From contig NZ_JAGOPN010000007.1 of the NCBI RefSeq assembly GCF_017991995.1, forward strand, positions 224,604 through 288,603: DNA of 64,000 nt, written 5' to 3'. How positions within the stretch are numbered: the stretch's first letter is position 1; each line of letters begins with the position of its first letter. This document shows, piece after piece, positions 51,588-60,372 of the stretch. Both the position numbers and the translations under genes were made by a program. The notes under the pieces are model-generated. The model was not told where the DNA came from. It did no database searches and was given only the letters and a program-made list of their open reading frames with translations. This DNA is from Pseudacidovorax sp. GTDB lineage: Bacteria > Pseudomonadota > Gammaproteobacteria > Burkholderiales > Burkholderiaceae_C.

Positions 51588-52862
51588 CTAGCGCCGGTTC
51601 CACGCGGCGGCGAAAAAACCGTCGGTGGCGTGGCGGTGAGGCCACAACCGCAGGTAGCGCGTGCCGCCCTCGCCGCCGGCGCACAGCGAGGCGGCGTCCG
51701 CCACCTTCTGGGCGGCCAGCAGCTCCGCGGCCTCCAGCGGCAGGAAATCGGGATGCGCGGCGCCGAAGGCCTCGGCGATGGCCTCGTTTTCCTCCGGCAG
51801 CACGCTGCAGGTGGCATAGACGAGGCGCCCGCCCGGCTTCACGAGCCGCGCGGCGCTGGCAAGGATGGCGGTCTGCTTGGCCACCAACTCCTGCACCGCC
51901 TCGGGCGACTGGCGCCATTTGAGGTCGGGATTGCGGCGCAACGTACCCAGACCCGAGCAGGGTGCATCGACCAGCACGCGGTCGATCTTCCCGGCCAGCC
52001 GCTTGATGCGGTCGTCCCGCTCGTGGGCAATGGCAGCCGGATGCACGTTCGACAGGCCGCTGCGCGCCAGCCGCGGCTTGAGCGCGTCCAGCCGGTGGGC
52101 GGAGGTGTCGAAGGCATAAAGCCGGCCGGTGCTGCGCATGGCCGCTCCCAGCGCCAGGGTCTTGCCGCCGGCACCAGCGCAGAAATCGACCACCATTTCG
52201 CCGCGACGCGCCTCGACCAGCAGCGTGAGCAGTTGCGAACCCTCGTCCTGCACCTCGATGGCGCCGCGCTCGAAGGCGGGCAGGCGGTTGACGGCCGGCT
52301 TGCCGTCGGTGCGCAGGCCCCAGGGCGAGAACGGCGTCATCTTCGCGGCGATGCCGGCGGCCTTGAGTTCGCGCTGCACCTCATCGCGCTTGGCGCTCAG
52401 GGTGTTGACCCGCAGGTCCAGCGGCGCCGACTGCTGCAGCGCGTCGGCCAGGGCCATGAAGTCGGTGTCGCCCAGCTGGGCGCGCAGCGGCTGGGCCAGC
52501 CAGTCGGGCAGGTTGTGGCGGTGCTGGGCCATCAGCTCCGAGGGCGCGACGGCGTCGCAGGCGTCCAGCCAGCGCTTTTCGGCGTCGCTCAGCACGGTCT
52601 TGAGGAAGTCGCGCGAGCCATGGAAGCCCAGGATGGCCAGGCGCCGCTCGCGCGCGCCGCTGCCGGAGCGGGCCAGGTGCTCGAACAGCAGCTTCTTGCG
52701 CAGGATGGTGTAGACGGTCTCGGCGAGCGTCGCGCGCTCGCGGGGACCGAGCGACCGGTGCTCACGGAAATAGCGAGAGACGATGGCGTCAGCCGGATGA
52801 TCGAATCGGAGCACGCGGCCGGTGAGTTCGGCGCAGGCTTCCAACAGGGCTTGGGGATGCAT
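51588..52862 (-). CDS. RsmB/NOP-family RNA (cytosine-5) methyltransferase
   Basis: This 424-residue SAM-dependent enzyme methylates cytosine C5 in rRNA. The N-terminal helical domain (ILRKKLLFEHLA, LPDWLAQPL) leads into the Rossmann domain. MVVDFCAGAGGKTLALGAAM is motif I, VDAPCSGLGTLRRNPDLKW holds the motif IV Cys and ATCSVLPEENE the catalytic Cys, which are the two family cysteines. The gene could be rsmB (16S C967) or a close relative. The usual fmt neighbour is absent, but purN lies 37 bases upstream. ATG 52862 (MHPQALLEACAEL) was preferred over one 24 bases upstream. Confidence 0.92.
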   Translation of the reverse strand: MHPQALLEACAELTGRVLRFDHPADAIVSRYFREHRSLGPRERATLAETVYTILRKKLLFEHLARSGSGARERRLAILGFHGSRDFLKTVLSDAEKRWLDACDAVAPSELMAQHRHNLPDWLAQPLRAQLGDTDFMALADALQQSAPLDLRVNTLSAKRDEVQRELKAAGIAAKMTPFSPWGLRTDGKPAVNRLPAFERGAIEVQDEGSQLLTLLVEARRGEMVVDFCAGAGGKTLALGAAMRSTGRLYAFDTSAHRLDALKPRLARSGLSNVHPAAIAHERDDRIKRLAGKIDRVLVDAPCSGLGTLRRNPDLKWRQSPEAVQELVAKQTAILASAARLVKPGGRLVYATCSVLPEENEAIAEAFGAAHPDFLPLEAAELLAAQKVADAASLCAGGEGGTRYLRLWPHRHATDGFFAAAWNRR

Positions 52863-52899
52863 AAGGGGGCGATTGTCGCCGCCCACTCCGCCCAGAGAC

Positions 52900-53484
52900 T
52901 CAGCGCGCCGCGAGCCAGCCCTCGATGGCCTCGGGATAGAGCCGGTGCTCCTGGCTCAGCACCCGGGCCGCCAGCGCCTCGGGCGCGTCGCCGGCCAGCA
53001 CCGGCACCACGGCTTGGGCCAGGATCGGGCCATGGTCGAGTTCAGCCGTCACCAGGTGCACCGTGGCACCGGCGACCCGACAGCCAGCCTCGATGGCGCG
53101 CCGATGCGTGTGCAGGCCCGGGAAGGCCGGCAGCAGCGATGGATGGATATTGACCAGCCGGCCTTCGTACCGCGCCACGAAGCCCGGTGTGAGGATGCGC
53201 ATGAAGCCGGCCAGCACCACCAGCACGGGCTGCCAGCGGTCGATGGTGTCGGCCAGCGCGGCGTCGAAGGCCTCGCGGCTGTCGAAGCCGCGGTGGTCGA
53301 CGGCGGCGGTCTCCAGGCCCAGTTCGCGGCCCAGTTCCAGGCCGCCCGCATCGGGCTTGTTGCTGACGACGGCTGCCACGCGCACGCCGAAGCGCTCGGC
53401 CCAGCGGCGCGCCTGCGCCGCCCGTGCGATGGCCGCCATGTTGGAGCCGCCGCCGGAGACGAGGATGACGATGTTGCCGCTCAT
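52900..53484 (-). CDS. purN: Phosphoribosylglycinamide formyltransferase
   Basis: PurN transfers a formyl group from 10-formyl-THF to GAR in purine synthesis. It is 194 residues, close to E. coli PurN (212). The start ILVSGGGSNMAAIARA is the phosphate-binding loop. NIHPSLLPAFPGLHTHRRAIEAG holds the catalytic Asn-His pair, and HLVTAELDHGPILAQ holds the catalytic Asp. The longer open frame upstream has no PurN features, so ATG 53484 is preferred. It is followed by the RsmB-type gene on the same strand with a 37-base gap and is divergent from the acyl-CoA dehydrogenases. Confidence 0.96.
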   Translation of the reverse strand: MSGNIVILVSGGGSNMAAIARAAQARRWAERFGVRVAAVVSNKPDAGGLELGRELGLETAAVDHRGFDSREAFDAALADTIDRWQPVLVVLAGFMRILTPGFVARYEGRLVNIHPSLLPAFPGLHTHRRAIEAGCRVAGATVHLVTAELDHGPILAQAVVPVLAGDAPEALAARVLSQEHRLYPEAIEGWLAAR

Positions 53485-53686
53485 CGGCGACCTTGCGCGC
53501 CGGCATCGGCGGCCGCGCGGCGTCGACGGCTGGACGCTGCGGCGGAGACTGGCACCCGGTTGAAAACCCCGGCGCCGCGTAGAAGGGAACTCTGCATACT
53601 GGCGGCGGATTATCCGTGTGTCGCACGGCGGACTCGGCCTTGCGAACGAGCGTGCTAAAAATCCCGCTTCTCTGGAGACAACCCCC

Positions 53687-54868
53687 ATGGATCTGGCATT
53701 CACCCCTGAAGAACAGGCGTTCCGCGAAGAGGTCCGCGCCTGGGTGGCGGACAACCTGCCCCAAGACATCGCCCACAAGGTCAACGAAGGCCTGGAGCTT
53801 TCCAAGGAAGACCACCAGCGCTGGGCAAGGATCCTCGGCAAGAAGGGCTGGCTGGGCTACGGCTGGCCCAAGCAGTTCGGCGGCCCCGGCTGGACGGCCG
53901 TGCAGAAGCACCTGTTCGAGGAAGAGACCGCACGCGCCGGCGCGCCGCGCGTGATCCCCTTCGGCCCGGTGATGGTGGCGCCCGTCATCATGGCCTTCGG
54001 CTCGCGCGAGCAGCAGGAGCGCTTCCTGCCCGGCATTGCCAGCGGCGAAGTGTGGTGGAGCCAGGGCTACAGCGAACCCGGCTCCGGCTCCGACCTGGCC
54101 TCGCTGCGCACCCGCGCAGAGCGCCGCGGCGACAAGTACATCATCAACGGCCAGAAGACCTGGACCACCCTGGGCCAGCATGGCGACTGGATGTTCAACC
54201 TTGTGCGCACCAGCACCGAGGGCAAGCCGCAGACCGGCATCAGCTTCATCGTCCTGGACATGAAGTCGCCCGGCGTGAGCGTGCGCCCCATCCGCCTGCT
54301 CGACGGCAGCTACGAGGTCAACGACGTGTTCTTCGACAACGTCGAAGTGCCGGCTGACCAGCTCATCGGCGAGGAGAACAAGGGCTGGACCTATGCCAAG
54401 CACCTGCTCAGCCACGAGCGCACCAACATCGCCGACGTCAACCGCGCCAAGCGCGAACTGGAGCGCGTCAAGCGAATCGCCAAGGCCGAAGGTGTATACA
54501 ACGACCTGCGCTTCCGCGACGAGATCGCCAAGCTGGAAGTGGACATCGTGGCGCTGGAGATGCTGGTGCTGCGCGTGCTCTCGGCCGAGAAGTCCGGCAA
54601 GAACTCTCTGGACATCGCCGGCCTGCTCAAGATCAAGGGCAGCGAGATCCAACAGCGCTATTCCGAGCTGATGATGCTCGCGGGCGGCCCCTTCTCTCTG
54701 CCGCTGATCCGCGAAGCCATGGCGGCCGGCTGGCAGGGCGACTTCCCGGGCGGTCACGCCTCGCTGGCGCCGCTGGCCTCCACCTACTTCAACTACCGCA
54801 AGACCACGATCTACGGCGGCTCGAACGAAGTGCAACGCAACATCGTGGCCCAGACGGTGCTGGGCTGA
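53687..54868 (+). CDS. Acyl-CoA dehydrogenase, PimC-like large subunit
   Basis: This 393-residue FAD-dependent acyl-CoA dehydrogenase resembles pimeloyl-CoA dehydrogenase large subunits. MDLAFTPEEQAFREEVRAWV opens the N-terminal helical domain, WWSQGYSEPGSGSDLASLRTRA and KTWTTLGQHGDWMF form the FAD-binding beta domain, and YGGSNEVQRNIVAQTVLG is the C-terminal ACAD signature. It lies 12 bases before a second, smaller ACAD gene. The pair probably forms a heteromer that introduces the alpha-beta double bond into a dicarboxyl or branched acyl-CoA. Substrate assignment is by resemblance only. Confidence 0.9.
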   Translation: MDLAFTPEEQAFREEVRAWVADNLPQDIAHKVNEGLELSKEDHQRWARILGKKGWLGYGWPKQFGGPGWTAVQKHLFEEETARAGAPRVIPFGPVMVAPVIMAFGSREQQERFLPGIASGEVWWSQGYSEPGSGSDLASLRTRAERRGDKYIINGQKTWTTLGQHGDWMFNLVRTSTEGKPQTGISFIVLDMKSPGVSVRPIRLLDGSYEVNDVFFDNVEVPADQLIGEENKGWTYAKHLLSHERTNIADVNRAKRELERVKRIAKAEGVYNDLRFRDEIAKLEVDIVALEMLVLRVLSAEKSGKNSLDIAGLLKIKGSEIQQRYSELMMLAGGPFSLPLIREAMAAGWQGDFPGGHASLAPLASTYFNYRKTTIYGGSNEVQRNIVAQTVLG

Positions 54869-54880
54869 CAGGAGGCAGAC

Positions 54881-55996
54881 ATGGATTTCGATTTCACTGA
54901 AGACCAGCAGCAACTGCGCGACGCCGTCGGCCGCTGGGTCGAGAAGGCCTACGACTTCGACCGCCGCCGCGGCATCGAGAAGGACGGCGGCTTCTCCCGC
55001 GACGCCTGGAACGAGCTGTCCGAGCTGGGCCTGGGCGGGCTGTACATCCCCGAGGACGACGGCGGCCTGGGCATGGGCCCGGTTGAGGCCATGGTCGTGA
55101 TGGAAGAGTTGGGCCGCGGCATCGTGCTGGAGCCGCTGGCGCAGTCCTTCATCGCCGGCGCCGTGCTTGCCCGCCATGCCGACGAAGGCGTGCGCGGCGA
55201 ATGGCTGCCGGGCATCGCCAGCGGCGAGAAGCTGGTCGTGCTGGCCTACCAGGAGCGGGGCGCGCGCTACCGCCTGGACCGCTGCGAAGCCACGGCCACC
55301 AAGGCCGGCGACGGCTACGCCGTGAGCGGCACCAAGAGTGTGGTGCCGGCCGGCGACGAAGCGGCGGCCTACCTGGTGCCGGCGCAGCTGGACGGGCGCA
55401 TCGCCCTTTTCCTGGTGCCGCGTGCCGACGGCAGCATCAAGGCCTCGGGCTATCCCACGCAGGATGGCAGCCGCGCCGCGGAAGTCGTCTTCAGCCAGGC
55501 CGCCGCGCAGCTCGTGGCCGCCGACGGCCTGCCGGTGCTCGAAGAGGCCGTGGACATCGGCATCGCCGCCACCTGCGCCGAAGGCGTGGGCGTGATGGAC
55601 AAGACGCTGGCGCTGACGGTGGAGTACCTCAACACCCGCAAGCAATTCGGCGTGACCATCGGCAGCTTCCAGGCCCTGCGCCACCGCGTCGCCGACATGA
55701 AGATGCAGCTGGAACTGGCCCGCTCCATGAGCTACTACGCCACGCTCAAGCTGGGCGCGCCGGCGGCCGAGCGCCGCCAGGCCCTGGCCCGCGCCAAGTA
55801 CCAGCTGGGCGTGTCGATGCGCTTCGTCGGCCAGCAGTCGGTGCAGTTGCATGGCGGCATCGGCGTGACCGACGAATACATGGGCAGCCACTACTTCCGC
55901 AAGCTGACGCAGATGGAGATGGTGTTCGGCGACACGCTGCACCACCTGGGCGAAGTGTCGGCGCGCATGGAAGACAGCGCGGGGGTGTTCGCCTGA
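54881..55996 (+). CDS. Acyl-CoA dehydrogenase, PimD-like small subunit
   Basis: This 371-residue acyl-CoA dehydrogenase homologue is coupled to the preceding gene (12-base gap). The N-terminal helical domain (MDFDFTEDQQQLRDAVGRWV), the beta domain and the C-terminal LHGGIGVTDEYMGSHYFRKLTQMEMVFG segment are present. The beta domain is less conserved than in the large subunit; the SEPGSGSD motif is replaced (LAYQERGARYRLDRCEAT). That supports a partner role in a PimC/PimD-type complex rather than an independent enzyme. A terminator follows at 56026-56056. Confidence 0.88.
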   Translation: MDFDFTEDQQQLRDAVGRWVEKAYDFDRRRGIEKDGGFSRDAWNELSELGLGGLYIPEDDGGLGMGPVEAMVVMEELGRGIVLEPLAQSFIAGAVLARHADEGVRGEWLPGIASGEKLVVLAYQERGARYRLDRCEATATKAGDGYAVSGTKSVVPAGDEAAAYLVPAQLDGRIALFLVPRADGSIKASGYPTQDGSRAAEVVFSQAAAQLVAADGLPVLEEAVDIGIAATCAEGVGVMDKTLALTVEYLNTRKQFGVTIGSFQALRHRVADMKMQLELARSMSYYATLKLGAPAAERRQALARAKYQLGVSMRFVGQQSVQLHGGIGVTDEYMGSHYFRKLTQMEMVFGDTLHHLGEVSARMEDSAGVFA

Positions 55997-56025
55997 GCGC
56001 AGGTGCTTGCACTTCATGAAACCGC

Positions 56026-56056
56026 AGGCCCGCCGGCTTACGCTGGCGGGCCTTTC
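56026..56056 (+). terminator. Rho-independent terminator after the acyl-CoA dehydrogenase pair
   Basis: AGGCCCGCC and GGCGGGCCT form a 9-bp stem with a 10-base loop, followed by TTCTTC. It lies 29 bases after the stop. Confidence 0.85.
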
Positions 56057-56118
56057 TTCTTTCCGGCGGCCTGACCACGCGCGCGCCGCCGGTCGGCCCT
56101 CTTGCCAGGAGCTTCGGG

Positions 56119-57501
56119 ATGATCCGTCGCCGTACCTTGTTGATCACCGCCCCCGCCAGTCTCGCGCTGGGCGCCTGCGCCACGCCGGGCACCGGGCCTC
56201 GTCGCGACACGCCCGTCGTCTTCATGCACGGCAACGGCGATTCGGCCGCGCTGTGGCAGACGACGCTGTGGCGCTTCGAATCCAACGGCTGGGCGCGCGA
56301 CCGGCTGTTCGCGCTCGACCAACCGATGCCCCTGGCGCGCGATGACGATGCGGTGGCGCAGCCCGGCCGCAGCTCCACGGCTGAGTCGATGGCCTTCCTC
56401 AGCAAGGAGGTCGAGCGCGTGCTTCGCCAGACGGGCGCACAGAAGGTCGTGCTGGTCGGCAATTCGCGCGGCGGCAACACCATCCGCAACTACGTGCAGA
56501 ACGGCGGCGGGGCGGCCAGGGTCAGCCATGTCGCGCTGGGCGGCAACCCGGCCCATGGCATCTGGGCCATTCCCGGCTGGCGCGAGGGCAGCGAGTTCTC
56601 CGGCCTGTCGCCCTTCATGCGGCAGCTGAACGCGCCCAAGGGCCCGGGCGGCGACGAGGTGACGCCCGGCCCGCGCTGGCTGACGCTGCGCTCCGACGGC
56701 AACGACAAGTACGCCAAGCCGGACGGTCTGTGGATCGGCGCGCCGGGCAAGCCCACCAACATCACGGCCGACGGGCCGGCCCTTCGCGGTGCCACCAACA
56801 TCGTCCTGCCGGGCGCGGATCACCGCGAGGTGTCGTTCTCCCCGGCGGCCTTTGATGCCACCTGGCGCTTCCTCACAGCCGATGTACCGGGTGCCACGGC
56901 CGTTGCGTCCGAGCCGCGGATCGTGCTCGACGGACGCATCACCGGGCTCGGCCTGAATCCAGCCGACCCCACCAGCGGCGATTTCGTCAACAACCTGCCG
57001 CTGGCCGGCGCACAGCTCAGCGTCTACGAAACCGATCCGGCCACCGGCGAGCGCCGCGGCGGGCCTGCCTGGCGCAAGACGGTGGGCGCGGACGGCCGCT
57101 GGGGGCCGTTTCCGGCACGCCCCGGCACCGGCTACGAGTTCGAGATCGTGGCACCCGGCTATGCCACCACGCACATCTACCGCAGCCCCTTCCCGCGCTC
57201 CAGCGACGTGATCCACCTGCGGCCCGAGCGGTTGGCGGCTGCGGACCGGCAGGCGGGTGCGGTGGTCGTGTTCAGCCGGCCGCGCGGCTATTTCGATGCC
57301 CAGCGCGACCGCATGCGCTTCGATGGCCAGACGCAGCTGCCCGGCGTTCCGCCGCGCGGCGCGGGCGTGGCGAGTTCGCGGCTGCGCCTCGCAGCCGGGC
57401 CGGCACGCGCGGTGGAAGGCGAATTCAATGACGAGCGAATCGTCGGGCGAAGCTGGCCGGTGGCCGAGGGGCACCTGAGCCTGCTGGAGCTGACCTACTG
57501 A
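56119..57501 (+). CDS. Alpha/beta-hydrolase lipoprotein (lipase/esterase-like)
   Basis: This 460-residue exported protein has a signal beginning MIRRRTLLITAP and a lipobox at ALGAC (Cys19), so it is anchored to a membrane. The alpha/beta-hydrolase domain (residues 30-265) shows the oxyanion start FMHGNGDSAALW, nucleophile elbow VLVGNSRGGN (GxSxG) and the His in VLPGADHREV. Beyond about residue 280 lies a beta-sandwich-like domain (GAQLSVYETDPATG, GYEFEIVAPGYATTHIY). It probably hydrolyses a lipid or polyester. It starts after the terminator of the acyl-CoA dehydrogenase pair; the enoyl-CoA hydratase gene follows 81 bases later. Confidence 0.85.
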   Translation: MIRRRTLLITAPASLALGACATPGTGPRRDTPVVFMHGNGDSAALWQTTLWRFESNGWARDRLFALDQPMPLARDDDAVAQPGRSSTAESMAFLSKEVERVLRQTGAQKVVLVGNSRGGNTIRNYVQNGGGAARVSHVALGGNPAHGIWAIPGWREGSEFSGLSPFMRQLNAPKGPGGDEVTPGPRWLTLRSDGNDKYAKPDGLWIGAPGKPTNITADGPALRGATNIVLPGADHREVSFSPAAFDATWRFLTADVPGATAVASEPRIVLDGRITGLGLNPADPTSGDFVNNLPLAGAQLSVYETDPATGERRGGPAWRKTVGADGRWGPFPARPGTGYEFEIVAPGYATTHIYRSPFPRSSDVIHLRPERLAAADRQAGAVVVFSRPRGYFDAQRDRMRFDGQTQLPGVPPRGAGVASSRLRLAAGPARAVEGEFNDERIVGRSWPVAEGHLSLLELTY

Positions 57502-57582
57502 CCGCCCGCCGACGGCCTGGCAGAACCCTCATTGAAGGCCCGGCCCGGTCCCGGTCGACCCCCACCGACGGAGGAAGGAAAC

Positions 57583-58371
57583 GTGACGAACACCGACGAG
57601 CCCATCCTGCTGGAATCGCGTGACGCCCGCGGCGTGGTCACGCTCACCCTCAACCGGCCGGCCGCCTTCAACGCCTTGTCCGTCGCCCTGATCGATGCGC
57701 TGCATGCGGCCTGCGAGCGACTGGCGCTGGACGCCGGCCTGCGCGCTGTCGTCATCGCCGCCAACGGCCGAGCGTTCTGCGCCGGCCACGACCTGCGGGA
57801 GATGCTGGCATCGCCCTCGCAGTCGGCCTATCAGGCGCTGTTCGACCGCTGCAGCGCCATGATGCTGGCGCTGCAGCGCCTGCCGGTGCCGGTCGTCGCG
57901 CGCGTGCATGGGCTGGCGACGGCGGCGGGCTGCCAGCTCGTCGCGCTGTGCGATCTGGCGGTGGCCGCCGACAGCGCCAGCTTCGCCACCAGCGGCATCA
58001 ACGTCGGCCTGTTCTGCGCCACGCCCAGCGTGTCGCTGTCGCGCAACCTGCCGCGCAAGAAGGCCTTCGAGCTGCTGGTGACGGGTGACTTCATCGACGC
58101 GCGGACCGCCCTGGCCCAGGGCCTGGTCAACCGCGTGGTGCCCGCCCAGAACCTGGACGCCGAGGTGGAAACGCTGGTGGCGAGCATCGTCGCCAAGCCG
58201 CGCATTGCGCTGGAGATGGGCAAGGCCCTCTTCTACCGCCAGTTGGAGACCGGACTCGAAGCCGCGCTGCACGACGCCGCCCGCACCATGGCCTGCAACA
58301 TGGCCGATGCGACCGCGCAGGAGGGCGTGCAGGCCTTCATCGAAAAACGGGCGCCGTCCTGGCGCCCGTGA
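57583..58371 (+). CDS. Enoyl-CoA hydratase/isomerase family protein
   Basis: This 262-residue crotonase-fold protein starts at a GTG preceded by GGAGGAAGG, one of the best ribosome sites in the region. VVTLTLNRPAAFNALS is the family start, and GRAFCAGHDLREM forms the first oxyanion-hole half. GLATAAGCQLVALCDLAVAADSASFATSGINVGLFC is the core. In place of the paired catalytic Glu residues it has different side chains, so it is more like the ECHDC3-type or isomerase group than true hydratase. It may work with the nearby acyl-CoA dehydrogenases. Its last codons overlap a minus-strand terminator (58343-58369). Confidence 0.88.
   Translation: MTNTDEPILLESRDARGVVTLTLNRPAAFNALSVALIDALHAACERLALDAGLRAVVIAANGRAFCAGHDLREMLASPSQSAYQALFDRCSAMMLALQRLPVPVVARVHGLATAAGCQLVALCDLAVAADSASFATSGINVGLFCATPSVSLSRNLPRKKAFELLVTGDFIDARTALAQGLVNRVVPAQNLDAEVETLVASIVAKPRIALEMGKALFYRQLETGLEAALHDAARTMACNMADATAQEGVQAFIEKRAPSWRP
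58343..58369 (-). terminator. Terminator of the HNH gene, embedded in the opposing coding sequence
   Basis: The minus strand reads ACGGGCGCC, AGGAC loop, GGCGCCCGT, then TTTTT: a perfect 9-bp stem. It lies wholly inside the last codons of the convergent enoyl-CoA hydratase gene, where it encodes KRAPSWRP. It is 24 bases beyond the HNH stop. Confidence 0.88.
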
Positions 58372-58392
58372 GACTTCTGTCCAGCCGCGCCG

Positions 58393-58950
58393 CTAGCCGT
58401 GCAGGCGGGAGCTCGACGGCAGGTGCGCCGACAGGAACTCCATCTGGTCCGCCAGGATGCGGCGGTTGCGCAGGATAAAGTCCTCCCACAGGCTGGGCAC
58501 GTAGGGCGTGTAGAGCAGAGGCATGTGCGCCTGCTCCGGCGTGCGGTTGCCCTTGCGGTGGTTGCAGGCCCGGCAGGCCGTCACCACGTTCATCCAGTGG
58601 TCCACGCCGTTCTGTGCGAAGGGCACGATGTGCTCGCGGGTCAGGTCGTCCTCGTGGAAATGGTCGCCGCAGTAGGCGCAGACGTTACGGTCGCGCGCGA
58701 AAAGCTTGCTGTTGGTGAGGCCCGGGCGCAGGCTGAAGGGGCTGATGCGGGGCACGCCGCGGGTGCCGATGATGCTGCTGACGGCGATCTGGGACTGCTC
58801 GCCCGTCATTGCGTTGTGGCCGCCGCGGAACAGGGCCACCTGTTCGCCGGCCTCCCAGCGCACCTCGCCGGCCGCGTAATGGATCACCGCCTGCTCGAGC
58901 GAGATCCACGACTGGGGCAGCCCTTGGGCCGACAGCTTCAATACCTTCAC
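58393..58950 (-). CDS. HNH endonuclease-family protein
   Basis: This 185-residue protein has a central HNH domain. CAYCGDHFHEDDLTREHIVPFAQNGVDHWMNVVTACRACNHRKGNRT contains the HNH triad and two CxxC pairs that bind zinc. The N-terminal 75 residues (LKLSAQGLPQSWISLEQAVIHYA) form a conserved lead of unknown role. HNH proteins cut DNA or RNA, but this family is a widespread chromosomal housekeeping type in Burkholderiales and Pseudomonas with no known target. The start is a GTG at 58950 (VKVLKLSAQG), preceded by GGAGG at 8 bases; the frame's ATG 126 bases upstream lacks support. Divergent from ribF. Confidence 0.87.
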   Translation of the reverse strand: MKVLKLSAQGLPQSWISLEQAVIHYAAGEVRWEAGEQVALFRGGHNAMTGEQSQIAVSSIIGTRGVPRISPFSLRPGLTNSKLFARDRNVCAYCGDHFHEDDLTREHIVPFAQNGVDHWMNVVTACRACNHRKGNRTPEQAHMPLLYTPYVPSLWEDFILRNRRILADQMEFLSAHLPSSSRLHG

Positions 58951-59039
58951 CACAAACGCCTCCTCGTCGAACGAAGAAAACACAGGGAACGTACGCCACG
59001 CAGAACCGTCCGCACCGCCAGCCAAGGGCGCCGGGCGGC

Positions 59040-59070
59040 CCGACAGTGCTGGAAAGCGACACAATATAAC
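59040..59070 (+). promoter_or_regulatory. Putative promoter of ribF-ileS-lspA
   Basis: CCGACA (59040-59045) and TATAAC (59065-59070, 5 of 6) are 19 bases apart, in an AT-rich patch ahead of ribF. The spacing is a little long, so this is a moderate match. The transcript would start near 59077, about 70 bases before the ribF ATG. Confidence 0.45.
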
Positions 59071-59147
59071 CGGCATTCATGACAGCCCGTTCACGCGCGG
59101 AGGATTCCCGAGCGGACGCGGCCAGCTATCAAAAACATAACAGGACC

Positions 59148-60245
59148 ATGCAGATCTTCCGCGGATTCCGCCATCCGGGCGTAGCGCCTGCCAGCGCCGT
59201 CACCATCGGCAATTTCGATGGCGTGCACCGCGGTCACCAGGCCATGCTGGGTCTGCTGCAGACCGAGGCCCGCCACCGCGGCCTGCCCAGCTGCGTGCTG
59301 ACCTTCGAGCCCCATCCCCGCGACTACTTCGCCGGCGTCGCCAGGCGGCCCGAGCTGGCGCCCGCGCGCATCGCCACGCTGCGCGACAAGCTCAGCGAGT
59401 TGCAGGCCTGCGGCGTGGCGCAGACCGTGGTGCTGCCTTTCGATGCGCAACTCGCCAGCCAATCGCCCGAACAGTTCATCGACGAGGTGCTGGTGCGCGG
59501 CCTGGGCGCGCGCTACGTGCTGGTGGGCGACGACTTTCGCTTCGGTGCCAAGCGCGCGGGCGACTTCGCCATGCTGCACGCGGCCGGCGCTGCACGCGGC
59601 TTCGATGTGGCGCGGATGAACAGCTACGAGGTCTCCTACCCCGCCGCGCCCGGCAGCGACGAGGGGCCGCGGGCGCTGCGGGTGTCCAGCTCGGCCGTGC
59701 GCGAGGCGCTGACCGCCGGCCGCATGGACGACGCCGCCGCGCTGCTCGGCCGGCCCTACGCCATCTCCGGCCATGTGGTGCACGGCCGCAAGCTGGGCCG
59801 GGCGCTGGGCGCCAGCGCGCCGGGCGGCACGGACGGCTTCCGTACGCTCAACCTGCGCTTCAAGCACTGGAAGCCCGCCGCCAGCGGCATCTTCGTGGTG
59901 CGGGTGCATGGCCTGGGCGAGCGGCCCCTGCCGGGCGTGGCCAATCTGGGCGTGCGGCCATCACTGGACCCGAACGACGTCAACGGCGGCCGCGTGCTGC
60001 TCGAGACGCATTGCCTCGAATGGCCGGCCAGCCTGGGGCCCGAGGGGGCCTACGGTAAAATCGTGCGCGTGGAACTGTTGCACAAACTGCACGACGAGCT
60101 GCGCTACACCAGCCTGGAAGCCCTGACCGCGGGCATCGCCCAGGACCTGGCCGACGCACGCGCGTATTTCGCCGCCGGCAGCGCCGGCGCGGCGGGCAGC
60201 AGCCACGCGGAAACGCGGCGCCAGACCACGCGCGACCGAATTTAA
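59148..60245 (+). CDS. ribF: Bifunctional riboflavin kinase / FMN adenylyltransferase
   Basis: RibF phosphorylates riboflavin to FMN and adenylates FMN to FAD. The 365-residue protein has an N-terminal nucleotidyltransferase domain, with SAVTIGNFDGVHRGHQAML (HxGH-like) and the conserved SSSAVREALTAGRMDDAAALLGRPY. The C-terminal flavokinase domain is recognised by RPYAISGHVVHGRKLGRALG and GVANLGVRPSLDP. It is first in a ribF-ileS-lspA unit. The start MQIFRGFRHPGVAP was preferred because the upstream frame encodes nothing family-like. Longer than usual by a C-terminal Ala/Gly-rich tail of about 35 residues. Confidence 0.96.
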   Translation: MQIFRGFRHPGVAPASAVTIGNFDGVHRGHQAMLGLLQTEARHRGLPSCVLTFEPHPRDYFAGVARRPELAPARIATLRDKLSELQACGVAQTVVLPFDAQLASQSPEQFIDEVLVRGLGARYVLVGDDFRFGAKRAGDFAMLHAAGAARGFDVARMNSYEVSYPAAPGSDEGPRALRVSSSAVREALTAGRMDDAAALLGRPYAISGHVVHGRKLGRALGASAPGGTDGFRTLNLRFKHWKPAASGIFVVRVHGLGERPLPGVANLGVRPSLDPNDVNGGRVLLETHCLEWPASLGPEGAYGKIVRVELLHKLHDELRYTSLEALTAGIAQDLADARAYFAAGSAGAAGSSHAETRRQTTRDRI

Positions 60246-60266
60246 CCGGCACGCCCGCCGTGCCGG
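60246..60266. repeat. Short perfect hairpin after ribF
   Basis: CCGGCACG and CGTGCCGG form an 8-bp stem with a 5-base loop immediately after the ribF stop. No T-tract follows, so it may only stabilise or pause the message rather than end it. Confidence 0.5.
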
Positions 60267-60272
60267 CGCCCC

Positions 60273-60355
60273 ACCGACAAGCTCGGGGCGAGCGGCCTGA
60301 CCTCATCCCCTCCCGCGCGGGCCTTCGCCGCGAGCGGGCCGAGCCTGTCGAAGCC
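60273..60355. repeat. Pair of inverted REP-like elements between ribF and ileS
   Basis: The segment at 60273-60296 contains CGACAAGCTCGGGGCGAGCGG. The one at 60327-60355, read on the other strand, contains TTCGACAGGCTCGGCCCGC. The two share TCGACA-GCTCGG and face each other, as in paired REP elements. They fill most of the 127-base gap between ribF and ileS. Confidence 0.55.
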
Positions 60356-60372
60356 TTCCCCCTCCGCCCTCC

